This document shows, one piece after another, positions 54,045 to 63,262 of a DNA stretch of 64,000 nt. The notes below the pieces were generated by a model that made no database searches, was not told where the DNA came from, and saw nothing but the letters and a program-made list of their open reading frames with translations. The DNA comes from CAJBVG01 sp044337515 (GTDB lineage: Bacteria; Bacteroidota; Bacteroidia; Sphingobacteriales; Sphingobacteriaceae): positions 1-64,000 of the forward strand of contig JBIINK010000006.1 in NCBI GenBank assembly GCA_044337515.1, read 5' to 3'. Both the position numbers and the translations under genes were made by a program. Position 1 is the first letter of the stretch, and each line of letters begins with the position of its first letter.

Positions 54045-54998
54045 ATGGATATATCAATAGTAATACCCTTATATAACGAAGACGAATCATTACCCGAACT
54101 CCATGATTGGATAAAGCGTGTAATGGAGAGTCATCAATATTCTTACGAAGTGATTTTTGTAGATGATGGTAGTACCGACCGTTCTTGGGAAGTAATTCAA
54201 TCATTAAGTAAATCAAATCCTCATGTTCGTGGAATTAAGTTTCGTAGAAACTATGGTAAGTCTGCTGGCTTAAATGTAGGTTTTGAAGCAACTCAAGGCG
54301 ACATAGTAATTACAATGGATGCCGATTTGCAAGATAGTCCAGACGAAATTCCAGTTTTATTCAAACGAATGAAAGAGGAGAAACTGGATATCATTTCTGG
54401 TTGGAAAAAGAAACGCTACGATCCTATTACGAAAACAATCCCTACGAAATTATTCAACTGGGCAACTCGTAAAATGTCGGGAATTAACAATCTTCACGAT
54501 TTTAATTGTGGACTTAAAGCATATCGTTCTGCAGTAGTTAAAAACATTGAAGTGTACGGTGAAATGCACCGCTATATTCCAGTAATTGCTAAATGGTCTG
54601 GTTTCAAAAAAATCGAAGAACAAGTAGTAGAACATAGAGCTCGTAAATACGGAGTAACTAAATTCGGATTAAGTCGTTTTGTAAATGGCTTCCTAGATTT
54701 ATTATCAATCTTCTTTGTGGGTAAATTTCAGAAACGTCCAATGCACTTCTTCGGAACCATTGGAACCTTATCGTTTTTAACAGGATTTATCATTTCATTT
54801 TACATCATAGGCGAAAAGCTATATCGTATTTATGAAGGTAAACAAATGGGTAGAGAGGTTACATCTCAACCTTTGTTTTACATCGCATTAACGATGGCGA
54901 TTATTGGCATGCAATTGTTCTTAACCGGATTCATTGCAGAAATGGTGGGTAGGAATTCGTCAGAAAGAAATCATTACAAAATAGAAGAGAATATTTAA
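54045..54998 (+). CDS. GT2 glycosyltransferase, polyprenyl-phosphate type
   Basis: A 317-residue GT2 enzyme with SIVIPLYNEDESL, DDGSTDRS (48-55), the DAD motif in MDADLQDSP and the GWKKKRYDP loop. Two C-terminal helices (about 230-255 and 275-297) anchor it. This layout is that of DPM1/GtrB-like enzymes that load glucose or mannose onto polyprenyl phosphate for envelope glycans. The epimerase gene follows after 37 nt. Confidence 0.9.
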   Translation: MDISIVIPLYNEDESLPELHDWIKRVMESHQYSYEVIFVDDGSTDRSWEVIQSLSKSNPHVRGIKFRRNYGKSAGLNVGFEATQGDIVITMDADLQDSPDEIPVLFKRMKEEKLDIISGWKKKRYDPITKTIPTKLFNWATRKMSGINNLHDFNCGLKAYRSAVVKNIEVYGEMHRYIPVIAKWSGFKKIEEQVVEHRARKYGVTKFGLSRFVNGFLDLLSIFFVGKFQKRPMHFFGTIGTLSFLTGFIISFYIIGEKLYRIYEGKQMGREVTSQPLFYIALTMAIIGMQLFLTGFIAEMVGRNSSERNHYKIEENI

Positions 54999-55035
54999 TT
55001 TGAACAATATTTTAATTTACAACTTACAATTTATA

Positions 55036-56076
55036 ATGAAGTATCACTTAGTATCTGGAGCGTGTGGTTTTGTTGGAAGAAACCTCGTGAGAAGAATTTT
55101 ATCAATGAACAATGATCGTATTATCATTGTAGATAACCTTTCTACAGGAATTCATCCTTCGAAATGGTTAAAAGGACAGCAAGAAAATATCAAAGACTTA
55201 GAGGTTTTTGAAGATGGTCGTGTATTATTTTTTCATGGTGATTTTAGAAAGTTGCTTAATGCAATGACCGAAGATCAACAGTATATTCAAAAAACATACG
55301 GGTTAGATTTTGACAAGTTTACAGATGTATTTCACTTCGCTGCCATTGTTGGTGGTCGTGCTAAAATTGATGGTGACCCAATGATGGTTGCAATCGATTT
55401 AGCAATCGATGCTGAATTCTTCTATTGGGTTTGTAACCACAAGCCTGCTCGTGTAATGTATCCAAGTTCTTCTGCTGCTTATCCAATCGACTTACAATCG
55501 GATACCGATTTCGTAGCGTTGAAAGAAAGCGATATCGACTTTGATCATAATTTAGGTAAACCCGACATGACCTACGGTTGGTCGAAACTTACTGGTGAAT
55601 ATTTGGCGCGTATCGCTGCAAAATATTACGGCATTTCAGTGGCGTGTGTTCGTCCGTTTTCAGGTTATGGAGAAGATCAAGATTTATCGTACCCAGTTCC
55701 TGCAATTGCTGCTCGTGCTGCAAAAAAAGAAGATCCTTTCGAAGTGTGGGGTAGTGGTAAGCAAGGTAGAGATTTCGTACACATCGACGATTGTATCGAT
55801 GCTATATTTTTAGCACTTGATAATATTACAGATGGTTCTGCCATTAACATCGGTGCTGGCCGCTTATTCTCGTTCCTAGAAATTATTGAATTGTTTACAA
55901 AATTCGCTGGTTACGAACCAACTATTAAACCTTTATTAGACAAACCTGTTGGTGTTCATGCTCGTCACTCCGACATGACTTACGTTTTAGAAACTTATGG
56001 TTGGAAACCAAAAATTTCTTTAGAAGAAGGAATGCGTAGAGTGTATAATAGAGCAGTTGAAAATATAAATAAATAA
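55036..56076 (+). CDS. NAD-dependent epimerase/dehydratase
   Basis: A 346-residue extended SDR: N-terminal GACGFVGRNLV, the active YGWSK (Tyr-X3-Lys) and RPFSGYG substrate loop. It probably acts on a nucleotide sugar (epimerase, dehydratase or decarboxylase), supplying the neighbouring glycosyltransferases. The specific reaction cannot be told. I chose ATG 55036; an upstream in-frame TTG at 55000 would add 12 residues that do not fit the fold. Confidence 0.86.
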   Translation: MKYHLVSGACGFVGRNLVRRILSMNNDRIIIVDNLSTGIHPSKWLKGQQENIKDLEVFEDGRVLFFHGDFRKLLNAMTEDQQYIQKTYGLDFDKFTDVFHFAAIVGGRAKIDGDPMMVAIDLAIDAEFFYWVCNHKPARVMYPSSSAAYPIDLQSDTDFVALKESDIDFDHNLGKPDMTYGWSKLTGEYLARIAAKYYGISVACVRPFSGYGEDQDLSYPVPAIAARAAKKEDPFEVWGSGKQGRDFVHIDDCIDAIFLALDNITDGSAINIGAGRLFSFLEIIELFTKFAGYEPTIKPLLDKPVGVHARHSDMTYVLETYGWKPKISLEEGMRRVYNRAVENINK

Positions 56077-56099
56077 TTCAACTGATTTTTTTGGATGAT

Positions 56100-57371
56100 A
56101 TGGCGGCTCAGAAAATAGTACTTTTTGGTCCTGGTCCCCAATTTAAGGGCGGGATAGCAAATTATAATACATCATTAGCGAAAGCACTAGATAAACTAGG
56201 GCACGAGGTGCATATTGTATCTTGGACTCAACAGTACCCAGCAATTATTCCTCGCGATTTTATTGATCGCAAAAGCAAAACCGATCAGCTAGAAGGCACA
56301 AATATTAAAGTTACTTACATCACCAATTATAATAACCCAGCAACTTGGAATGAAACAGTTAGTTTTATTAAAAACCTTGGTGCCGATAAGGTTATTTTCC
56401 AATGGGCAATTGCCATTCAAGGTTTACCAATAGGATATATTTGTCGTAGATTAAAGCGCAAAACGAATGCTGAAGTTATAATCGACTTACATCTCGTAAT
56501 TCAAAAAGAAGCAAGTTCTATCGATCAATATTTTAGTAAGTACGGATTGAAAGTTGCCGATACTTATATCGCACATGCTTACAAAACGGTAGATGAACTT
56601 AAACAAACATTTCCGCAATTTTCTTACTCAGTTACTGAAGACGGACTGCGTTCTAAAAACAAGAAAGATAGAAATGTAATTAAACTATATCATCCCATTT
56701 ATGATATGTTTAAACCTAATCCGAATTTCAATTTAGAAGAAGAGAAAGCAAAGCTAGGATTGAAAAAACATGTATTGCTGTTCTTTGGATTCATACGTAA
56801 ATACAAGGGTTTACATCAAACTATTGAAGCTTTTAAATTATTAACAGAAAAACGCGATGATGTTTCTTTGTTAATTGTTGGTGAATCTTTTTGGAATACA
56901 TTAGATCAAAATAAAATTTCAACACGAATTAAAAACGTATTGTTTAAAACAGCGAAATCAATATTTTTAAAGAACTCAGATAACGAACAAAATTACAAAC
57001 CACTTGAACTTTTAGACCAATTGAATTTAAAAGATAGCGTATATGTAATGAACGAATTTGTTCCGAACGAAGATGTTCATCGTTACTTTCAATTAAGTGA
57101 TGCTATACTTTTGTATTACTTAACAGCAACTCCATCAGGAGTAGAGTCAATTTCCTATAATTTTAAATTGCCTGTGTTAGCTACGAAAGTAGGGCATTTC
57201 CCCGAAACTATAATACATGGATATAACGGATACCTTGCCGAAGATCAAGATATTCAATCTATGGCAACAGAAATGAATAGAATGATAGAACACCCCATCA
57301 ATAGAGATAATGTTGCAGAAACAGCATCGAAATTAAGCTGGGAGAATTACGCTAAAGCAATTACTCAATAA
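56100..57371 (+). CDS. GT4 family glycosyltransferase
   Basis: A 423-residue GT-B enzyme with an N-terminal acceptor domain (LFGPGPQFKGGIANYN glycine loop) and the C-terminal GT4 domain (VLLFFGFIRKYKGLHQTIEAF, then LLYYLTATPSGVESISYNFKLPVLAT with the EX7E-like motif). It is a retaining sugar transferase of polysaccharide or glycolipid synthesis. I take ATG 56100 as start rather than the TTG at 56091. The downstream membrane gene starts 7 nt later. Confidence 0.87.
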   Translation: MAAQKIVLFGPGPQFKGGIANYNTSLAKALDKLGHEVHIVSWTQQYPAIIPRDFIDRKSKTDQLEGTNIKVTYITNYNNPATWNETVSFIKNLGADKVIFQWAIAIQGLPIGYICRRLKRKTNAEVIIDLHLVIQKEASSIDQYFSKYGLKVADTYIAHAYKTVDELKQTFPQFSYSVTEDGLRSKNKKDRNVIKLYHPIYDMFKPNPNFNLEEEKAKLGLKKHVLLFFGFIRKYKGLHQTIEAFKLLTEKRDDVSLLIVGESFWNTLDQNKISTRIKNVLFKTAKSIFLKNSDNEQNYKPLELLDQLNLKDSVYVMNEFVPNEDVHRYFQLSDAILLYYLTATPSGVESISYNFKLPVLATKVGHFPETIIHGYNGYLAEDQDIQSMATEMNRMIEHPINRDNVAETASKLSWENYAKAITQ

Positions 57372-57378
57372 AAACGAT

Positions 57379-58146
57379 ATGCTAGAAATTATTAAAAACG
57401 CATTTGAATTAACAAAGAAAAATGCACTTGTACTCATTGGAGTTTTACTGACTACCTTTTTAATTTCATTTTTCTTTAGTTTCATTATAGGCGCTTTTCA
57501 AAGCATGCCTTTTGTAGGCTTTGTCTTAAATTTATGTTCATTAATTTTTCAACTTTATTTTGGAGTTGGCATATTGAAATTGATGCTAAACATAATCGAT
57601 GGTAAAGAACCAGAATTCTCAGAAATAAAACCAACTTGGTCTGAAATGGTTAAGTACTTATCAGTAGGGTTGTTATTGTTTTTAATTTTCATGGTAACCT
57701 TTATGATTACTATTGGTGTATTCGGTTTGATAAATGTGTTGAAGCCTGGACTTAGTACTTTTCTTTCCGATGTAATAAAAAATCCAGATAATTTAGTGAA
57801 TTATAGTAAACAAGAAATTCTCTACGCAGTTGTAGTGTTCATACTTTTAGCAATACCCTCAGTTTTGTTTTATATGCGTTTGCAATTTGCTTCTTATTTA
57901 GTTATTGATAAGAAATTAGATTTAGGTATTTCTATTAATCATAGTTTTAAAATTACCAAAGGATACTTATTGTATATCGTTCTTACAGTGATTGTAATAG
58001 TGTTGTTAAACATATTAGGAATTATTGCGTTATTCATTGGATTGTTATTTACCATACCAATGTCAATGCTCATCATGATATTATTGTATCGTTCATTAGA
58101 ACAAACGTACCTAGAGTCGCATCCAGAAAATACAACAGCAGAATAA
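57379..58146 (+). CDS. Unknown polytopic membrane protein
   Basis: A 255-residue integral membrane protein with five or six helices (about 18-45, 50-72, 95-120, 150-172, 195-217 and 220-238). The N-terminal amphipathic ILEIIKNAFELTKKN and the middle repeat IDKKLDLGISINHSFKITKGYL resemble glycerophosphoryl-diester/DUF975-like membrane domains, but I cannot name a family. It overlaps the GH3 gene by one base. Confidence 0.65.
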   Translation: MLEIIKNAFELTKKNALVLIGVLLTTFLISFFFSFIIGAFQSMPFVGFVLNLCSLIFQLYFGVGILKLMLNIIDGKEPEFSEIKPTWSEMVKYLSVGLLLFLIFMVTFMITIGVFGLINVLKPGLSTFLSDVIKNPDNLVNYSKQEILYAVVVFILLAIPSVLFYMRLQFASYLVIDKKLDLGISINHSFKITKGYLLYIVLTVIVIVLLNILGIIALFIGLLFTIPMSMLIMILLYRSLEQTYLESHPENTTAE

Positions 58147-59654
58147 TGGGAGTAAAAGCGTTCATTAGCAAATATTATGCAGCATGGCAAGTTCGAAAAT
58201 TAGCCGACTGGAATAAGAATGCTATAAAAATTCAAGAACGTGTACGTAAAGAATTAATAGAACAAGCAAAATTTACAAATTTCGGAATTGACCATCATTT
58301 TGATTTAATTCAAACCGCTGAAGATTTCAAAAATCATATTCCTATTTGCGATTATGAAGCTCTTAAGTCGCCATACATTGAAGACTTATTAGAAGGCAAA
58401 GCCAATATTCTTTGGCCTGGCTTACCCTTATATTTTTCTAAAACATCCGGAACAACATCAGGAGTAAAATACATTCCAATTTCTAAGGAATCAATGCCAT
58501 CACATATCGAAGCTGCTAAATTAGCTTTGCTGTGTTATATTAACGAAACAGGTAAAACAGATTTCGTTAATGGTAAAATGATTTTCTTACAAGGTAGTCC
58601 AGAGTTGGATGTTAAAGCTGGAATACCAACCGGACGTTTATCCGGTATTGTTGCACATCATGTACCATCATATCTTCAAAAAAATAGATTGCCTTCTTTA
58701 GCAACGAATTGTATAGATGATTGGGAAACGAAAGTTGATGCAATTGTTGATGAAACAATTGATCAGAACATGACTTTAATTTCTGGTATTCCACCTTGGG
58801 TGCAAATGTACTTTGATAAGTTAACAGAGAAGTCAGGTAGTAAAAAAATAAAAGACATTTTTCCGAATTTTAAATTGTTCGTTTACGGAGGTGTGAACTT
58901 CGAGCCGTATCGTGCAAAAATTGAACAAAGTATTGGCGAAAAAATTGATACCATAGAAACCTATCCCGCTTCAGAAGGATTCATCGCATTTCAAGATACA
59001 CAAACACTTCCAGGGCTTTTGCTTAATGTTGATGGAGGGATTTATTTTGAATTTGTACCGGTTGATGAATATTTTAATGAGAAGCCATCACGTTTTTCGC
59101 TCGCAGAAATCGAACTCGATAAAAACTACGCCATCATTTTAAATACCAATGCAGGATTGTGGGGTTATTCTATTGGCGATACGATAAAATTTGTATCTAA
59201 AGATCCATATCGAATTATAGTAACAGGTCGTATAAAACATTTTATATCGGCGTTCGGAGAGCACGTAATTGGAGAGGAAGTGGAGTATGCATTAATGACT
59301 GCTGCAAAAGAAGAGAATTTAGAAATTATTGAATTCACCGTAGCACCACAAGTGAACCCATCGGAAGGCGGCTTGCCTTACCACGAATGGTTTGTAGAGT
59401 TTGAGCAAGAGCCTAAAGATTTAAAAGCATTCAGTACAAAAGTGGATCGTTATCTTCAACATAAAAATATTTATTACCTCGATTTAATAAAAGGTTCAAT
59501 TTTAAGACCACTCGAGATAAGATCATTGAAAAAAAATTCATTTATTGATTACATGCGATCGCAAGGAAAATTAGGTGGGCAAAATAAAGTTCCTCGCTTA
59601 TCGAACGATCGTAAAATTGCTGACGAACTAATAAATGGGGGGTTAATCATATGA
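58146..59654 (+). CDS. GH3 family acyl-adenylate/amide synthetase
   Basis: A 502-residue member of the GH3 family, ANL-type adenylating enzymes that in plants conjugate auxin or jasmonate to amino acids. Visible motifs are the phosphate loop SKTSGTTSGVKYIP (near 97-110), YPASEGFIA (motif 2) and GYSIGDTIKF (motif 3, with the AMP-ribose Asp). The bacterial substrate is unknown; an acyl or aryl acid is expected. It overlaps dxr by 4 nt. The glycosylation-type neighbours suggest an envelope or secondary-metabolite role, which is inference. Confidence 0.88.
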   Translation: MGVKAFISKYYAAWQVRKLADWNKNAIKIQERVRKELIEQAKFTNFGIDHHFDLIQTAEDFKNHIPICDYEALKSPYIEDLLEGKANILWPGLPLYFSKTSGTTSGVKYIPISKESMPSHIEAAKLALLCYINETGKTDFVNGKMIFLQGSPELDVKAGIPTGRLSGIVAHHVPSYLQKNRLPSLATNCIDDWETKVDAIVDETIDQNMTLISGIPPWVQMYFDKLTEKSGSKKIKDIFPNFKLFVYGGVNFEPYRAKIEQSIGEKIDTIETYPASEGFIAFQDTQTLPGLLLNVDGGIYFEFVPVDEYFNEKPSRFSLAEIELDKNYAIILNTNAGLWGYSIGDTIKFVSKDPYRIIVTGRIKHFISAFGEHVIGEEVEYALMTAAKEENLEIIEFTVAPQVNPSEGGLPYHEWFVEFEQEPKDLKAFSTKVDRYLQHKNIYYLDLIKGSILRPLEIRSLKKNSFIDYMRSQGKLGGQNKVPRLSNDRKIADELINGGLII

Positions 59655-60811
59655 AAAACATAGCCATTTTAGGTTCTACAGGGTCTATTGGAACTCAAGC
59701 ACTCGATGTTGTAAGAGCGAATAAAGATAAATTCAAGGTTGAAGTCTTAACAGCATTCTCTAACATCGAATTATTAGCTGCACAAGCTATAGAGTTTGAT
59801 GTAAATACTGTAGTGATTCAAGAAGAATCAAAATATGAAGCCTTGAAATCACTTTTATCCAATACCGATATTAAAGTATTTTGTGGAGAAGATGCTTTAG
59901 CAGATGTAGTAACCTACGAATCTGTTGAAATAGTATTAACTGCCTTAGTAGGTTACGCTGGATTAAAACCTACCATCAGTGCTATTAAAGCGAAAAAGAA
60001 TATTGCCTTAGCTAACAAAGAAACTCTTGTAGTTGCAGGTGATTTAATTACTAAACTTGCAGAAGAAAACAACGTGCATATTTTACCCGTTGATTCGGAG
60101 CACTCAGCCATCTTTCAATGTTTGGCTGGCGAATGGCACAATCCAATTGAGAAAATTGTTCTAACCGCTTCTGGTGGACCGTTTAGAGGAAAAACAACAG
60201 CAGATCTTGCACATGTTACGAGAGCACAAGCTTTAAAACATCCCAACTGGGTAATGGGTGCTAAAATCACCATTGATTCGGCGAGTTTAATGAATAAAGG
60301 TCTTGAAGTTATAGAAGCTAAATGGTTGTTTAATTTAGATCCTAAGCAAATTGAAGTGATTGTTCATCCACAATCTATCGTTCATTCTATCGTTCAGTTT
60401 CAGGATGGATCGATGAAAGCACAAATGGGATTACCAGATATGAAATTGCCGATTCAATATGCTTTGGCGTATCCACATCGTATCGTATCAGATTTTCCGC
60501 GTTTTAATTTTATGGACTATCCAGCCTTAACTTTTGAACAAGCTGATGTAAAAACGTTTAGGAATTTAGGACTAGCATTCAATGCTTTAGATCAAGGTGG
60601 TAATATGGCTTGCATCTTAAATGCTGCTAATGAAATTGCCGTAGAGGCCTTTTTGAAAGATAAAATTGGATTCCTTGCGATGTCGGATGTACTCGAAAAA
60701 TGTATGGAAAAAATTACATTCATCGCCAATCCAAATTACGAGGAATACGTTAATACTGATAAAGAAACCCGTATATTCGCGACCGAACTAGTTTCCAGAA
60801 TTGAGAATTGA
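59651..60811 (+). CDS. dxr: DXP reductoisomerase Dxr
   Basis: A 386-residue enzyme of the MEP isoprenoid pathway that converts 1-deoxy-D-xylulose 5-phosphate to methylerythritol 4-phosphate with NADPH. Its motifs are GSTGSIGTQALDVV, ALANKETLVVAG, the metal Asp/Glu set LPVDSEHSA, SGGPFRG and SLMNKGLEVIEAKWLF. It overlaps GH3 by 4 nt. Its last residues (RIEN) and stop lie inside the first copy of the three-copy repeat. Confidence 0.95.
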   Translation: MKNIAILGSTGSIGTQALDVVRANKDKFKVEVLTAFSNIELLAAQAIEFDVNTVVIQEESKYEALKSLLSNTDIKVFCGEDALADVVTYESVEIVLTALVGYAGLKPTISAIKAKKNIALANKETLVVAGDLITKLAEENNVHILPVDSEHSAIFQCLAGEWHNPIEKIVLTASGGPFRGKTTADLAHVTRAQALKHPNWVMGAKITIDSASLMNKGLEVIEAKWLFNLDPKQIEVIVHPQSIVHSIVQFQDGSMKAQMGLPDMKLPIQYALAYPHRIVSDFPRFNFMDYPALTFEQADVKTFRNLGLAFNALDQGGNMACILNAANEIAVEAFLKDKIGFLAMSDVLEKCMEKITFIANPNYEEYVNTDKETRIFATELVSRIEN

Positions 60812-61166
60812 GATTTTAGAAATAGTTTGAGTGCGATTTTGAAAATAGAAAATAAAAATAAAATAGGAATTGAGCAGAGAATTGAGTTTCTCAAATCTAA
60901 CATCTCAATTGTAATAGTTCTCAGAATTGAGAATTGAGATTTTAGAAGTAGTTTGATTACGAGTTTTAAAATAGAAAATATAAAAAAAAGGAATTGAGCA
61001 GATATTGAGTTTCTCATATCTAACATCTCAATTTTAATAGTTCTCAGAATTGAGAATTGAGATTTTAGAAATAGTTTGAGTGCGATTTTGAAAATAGAAA
61101 ATAAAAATAAAATAGGAATTGAGCAGATATTGAGTTTCTCATATCTAACATCTCAATACTTAGAAC
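60796..61166 (+). repeat. Three tandem ~124-bp units between dxr and rseP
   Basis: Three near-identical units begin at 60796, 60922 and 61045 (126 and 123 nt apart), each starting CAGAATTGAGAATTGAG. Copies 1 and 3 share long stretches; copy 2 has several substitutions. The first unit starts inside dxr and the last ends about 8 nt before the rseP ATG. Each unit contains GAATTGAG words and ATTGAG/CTCAAT arms that could fold. No gene is supported in this 362-nt gap. Confidence 0.9.
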
Positions 61167-61173
61167 TATAGAT

Positions 61174-62499
61174 ATGAATGGATTAATAATGGCAGCCCAA
61201 CTTATTGCGGGCTTATCGATTTTGGTAATTTTACATGAACTTGGTCACTTCCTTGCCGCAAGAGCGTTTGGAATAAAAGTGGAGAAGTTCTACTTATTCT
61301 TTGATGCTTGGGGATTTAAATTCTTCAGCTTTAAAATAGGTGATACTGAATATGGTTTAGGTTGGTTACCACTTGGTGGCTATGTGAAAATTGCAGGTAT
61401 GATTGATGAGTCAATGGATACTGAGCAATTAAAACAACCAGCACAAGAATGGGAGTTTCGCTCTAAACCAGCTTGGCAACGTTTAATTGTAATGCTTGGT
61501 GGTGTTACTGTTAACGTAATTTTAGGTGCGTTCATTTTTTGGATGCTTACTTTTAGTTATGGTGATAATTACATTCCCAATGCAGAAGCAAAATATGGTA
61601 TTGTTGCCTATGATTTAGCACAAGAAATTGGATTGAAAACAGGGGATAAGGTGATGGCTATTAATGGCAAACCCCTTGAAAAATATAGTGATTTATGGAG
61701 TACTGAAATTGTATTAGGTTCTGGTGTATTAGATGTTTTTAGAGATAATGAAACCATCAAAATCAGAATCCCTTCCAATTTTATTGAGAAGATTTCTGAT
61801 AAAGGTAGAAGTAATTACATTGATGATTTACCGCGTACACTGGCAGTAATTGATAGTATCATACCGAATAATAATGCTGAAAAAGCTGGACTCAAAAAAA
61901 GGGATCATCTAATTGCAGTAGGCGATACATCAGTAATGTTTATGGATGAGTTGCGTGTATTTTTACAAAACAACAAATCAAAAGAAATTACATTCAAAGT
62001 TCTGAGAGGTACTGACACAGTAGCTATTCCTACACTAGTTTCTGAAGATGGTACTATAGGTTTCGCACCGAAGATTGAATTCTCGATGAAACATATTGAT
62101 TATAGTTTCTTTGAAGCATTACCTATCGGTATCAACAAAGCATGGACTACATTAACAGATAATGTTAAAGGTTTGGCTAAAGTAGTAAAAGGAGAAGTGA
62201 AGGCTACTAAAGCGATACAAGGTCCAATCGGTATTGCATCAATATATGGATCAACATTTAATTGGATAAAATTCTGGACATTAACCGGAGTATTGTCAAT
62301 GATCTTAGCTTTTATGAACATTTTACCGATACCAGCTTTAGATGGTGGTCATTCAGTGTTTTTATTAATCGAGATGGCTATAGGAAGACCACTAAGTGAT
62401 AAATTTATGGAGCGTGCTCAAATGGTAGGTTTCTTTATTTTAATTGCTTTAATGGTGTTTGCTTTCGGAAACGATTTGTGGAAATTGTTTGTTAAGTAA
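61174..62499 (+). CDS. rseP: RseP-type intramembrane metalloprotease
   Basis: A 441-residue site-2 protease with the zinc motif HELGH (21-25) in the first helix, a PDZ region (about 130-320, probably two domains, including GLKKRDHLIAVGD), and the second metal motif NILPIPALDGGH (near 385-396). It cuts anti-sigma factors or signal peptide remnants in the membrane. An internal ATG (MAAQL, residue 6) is an alternative start. hscB follows after 13 nt. Confidence 0.92.
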   Translation: MNGLIMAAQLIAGLSILVILHELGHFLAARAFGIKVEKFYLFFDAWGFKFFSFKIGDTEYGLGWLPLGGYVKIAGMIDESMDTEQLKQPAQEWEFRSKPAWQRLIVMLGGVTVNVILGAFIFWMLTFSYGDNYIPNAEAKYGIVAYDLAQEIGLKTGDKVMAINGKPLEKYSDLWSTEIVLGSGVLDVFRDNETIKIRIPSNFIEKISDKGRSNYIDDLPRTLAVIDSIIPNNNAEKAGLKKRDHLIAVGDTSVMFMDELRVFLQNNKSKEITFKVLRGTDTVAIPTLVSEDGTIGFAPKIEFSMKHIDYSFFEALPIGINKAWTTLTDNVKGLAKVVKGEVKATKAIQGPIGIASIYGSTFNWIKFWTLTGVLSMILAFMNILPIPALDGGHSVFLLIEMAIGRPLSDKFMERAQMVGFFILIALMVFAFGNDLWKLFVK

Positions 62500-62512
62500 G
62501 TAAAGTGCTTCA

Positions 62513-63031
62513 ATGAATTATTTCGAGTTTTATACTATTCAACCTGCTTTCTTTATTGATGAGGAATTGCTGAAAAAGCTATTCTATCAACACAGTAAAG
62601 ATTTCCATCCCGATTTTCATGCACTGAAATCACAAGATGAGCAGCAAAAAATGTTGGAACTCTCTACTTACAATAACAAAGCATATTTCGTATTAAAGTC
62701 ATTAAATACACGTTTAGAGTACCTATTAAAACTTAATAATGTACTTACCGACGACGAAAAATACAGCTTACCTCCTGAGTTTTTAATGGAGATGATGGAT
62801 ATCAATGAAGAGATTATGGAATTAGAATTCGATTCTAATCCTGAAAAGTTAAACCAACTTAAGAATCAAGCTTCTGCTATCGAAAAAGAACTACTCGATG
62901 AAATAAGCTCACTTGCTAAGCAATATGATACAGCAAATGATACGAGTATACTGCTGACTATAAAGGACCTTTGGTACAGAAAAAAATATTTGTTGCGAAT
63001 TAAAGATAGTTTGAATAAGTTTGCGACCTGA
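62513..63031 (+). CDS. hscB: Fe-S assembly co-chaperone HscB
   Basis: A 172-residue J-protein: N-terminal J domain (1-75) with HPD at 32-34 (KDFHPDFHAL) and the C-terminal three-helix domain (about 90-170, PPEFLMEMMDINEEIMELE) that binds IscU. It stimulates HscA (gene at 7.0 kb). The family lacks the zinc domain, as here. A possible tRNA promoter lies in its last codons. Confidence 0.9.
   Translation: MNYFEFYTIQPAFFIDEELLKKLFYQHSKDFHPDFHALKSQDEQQKMLELSTYNNKAYFVLKSLNTRLEYLLKLNNVLTDDEKYSLPPEFLMEMMDINEEIMELEFDSNPEKLNQLKNQASAIEKELLDEISSLAKQYDTANDTSILLTIKDLWYRKKYLLRIKDSLNKFAT
63016..63023 (+). promoter_or_regulatory. Possible tRNA promoter inside hscB 3' end
   Basis: TAAGTTTG matches TAnnTTTG and lies 23 nt before the tRNA start, within the last codons of hscB. 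No good -33 element is seen. Confidence 0.4.
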
Positions 63032-63046
63032 TTTAGACAAATCAAT

Positions 63047-63126
63047 GCCCAGCTGGCGGAATTGGTAGACGCGCTGGTCTCAAACACCTGTGGGAAACCG
63101 TGCCGGTTCGACTCCGGCGCTGGGTA
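63047..63126 (+). tRNA. tRNA-Leu (CAA)
   Basis: An 80-nt tRNA with acceptor stem GCCCAGC (63047-63053) against GCTGGGT (63119-63125) and discriminator A, anticodon loop CTCAAAC with CAA at 63081-63083, a short type II variable arm (63091-63101), and T arm GCCGG-TTCGACT-CCGGC. The anticodon stem contains one T-T mismatch (63075 with 63089). The 3' CCA is not encoded. It reads UUG codons. A terminator follows at once. Confidence 0.95.
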
Positions 63127-63130
63127 CTAA

Positions 63131-63163
63131 AAAAAGCTCTTCGAAAGAAGAGCTTTTTTTATT
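63131..63163 (+). terminator. Terminator after tRNA-Leu
   Basis: AAAGCTCTTC and GAAGAGCTTT form a 10-bp stem with a GAAA tetraloop and a T7 tail; flanking A and T runs extend the pairing. Confidence 0.93.
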
Positions 63164-63177
63164 TAACAATATCCCGA

Positions 63178-63243
63178 TTCTAAATTCTAAATTCTAAATT
63201 CTAAATTCTAAATTCTAAATTCTAAATTCTAAATTCTAAATCT
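63178..63243 (+). repeat. AAATTCT heptamer array
   Basis: About nine tandem AAATTCT heptamers directly after the terminator, the same word as near ribE (10.1 kb) and the TlpA-like gene (41.3 kb). Confidence 0.88.
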
Positions 63244-63262
63244 TGTATCCCTTGTCCCTTGT

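Noticed and set aside
60796..61166. CRISPR or coding repeat between dxr and rseP
   Set aside because: The three ~124-bp units are directly tandem with no spacers, and the only open frame (minus strand) is short, AT-rich and made of repeat.
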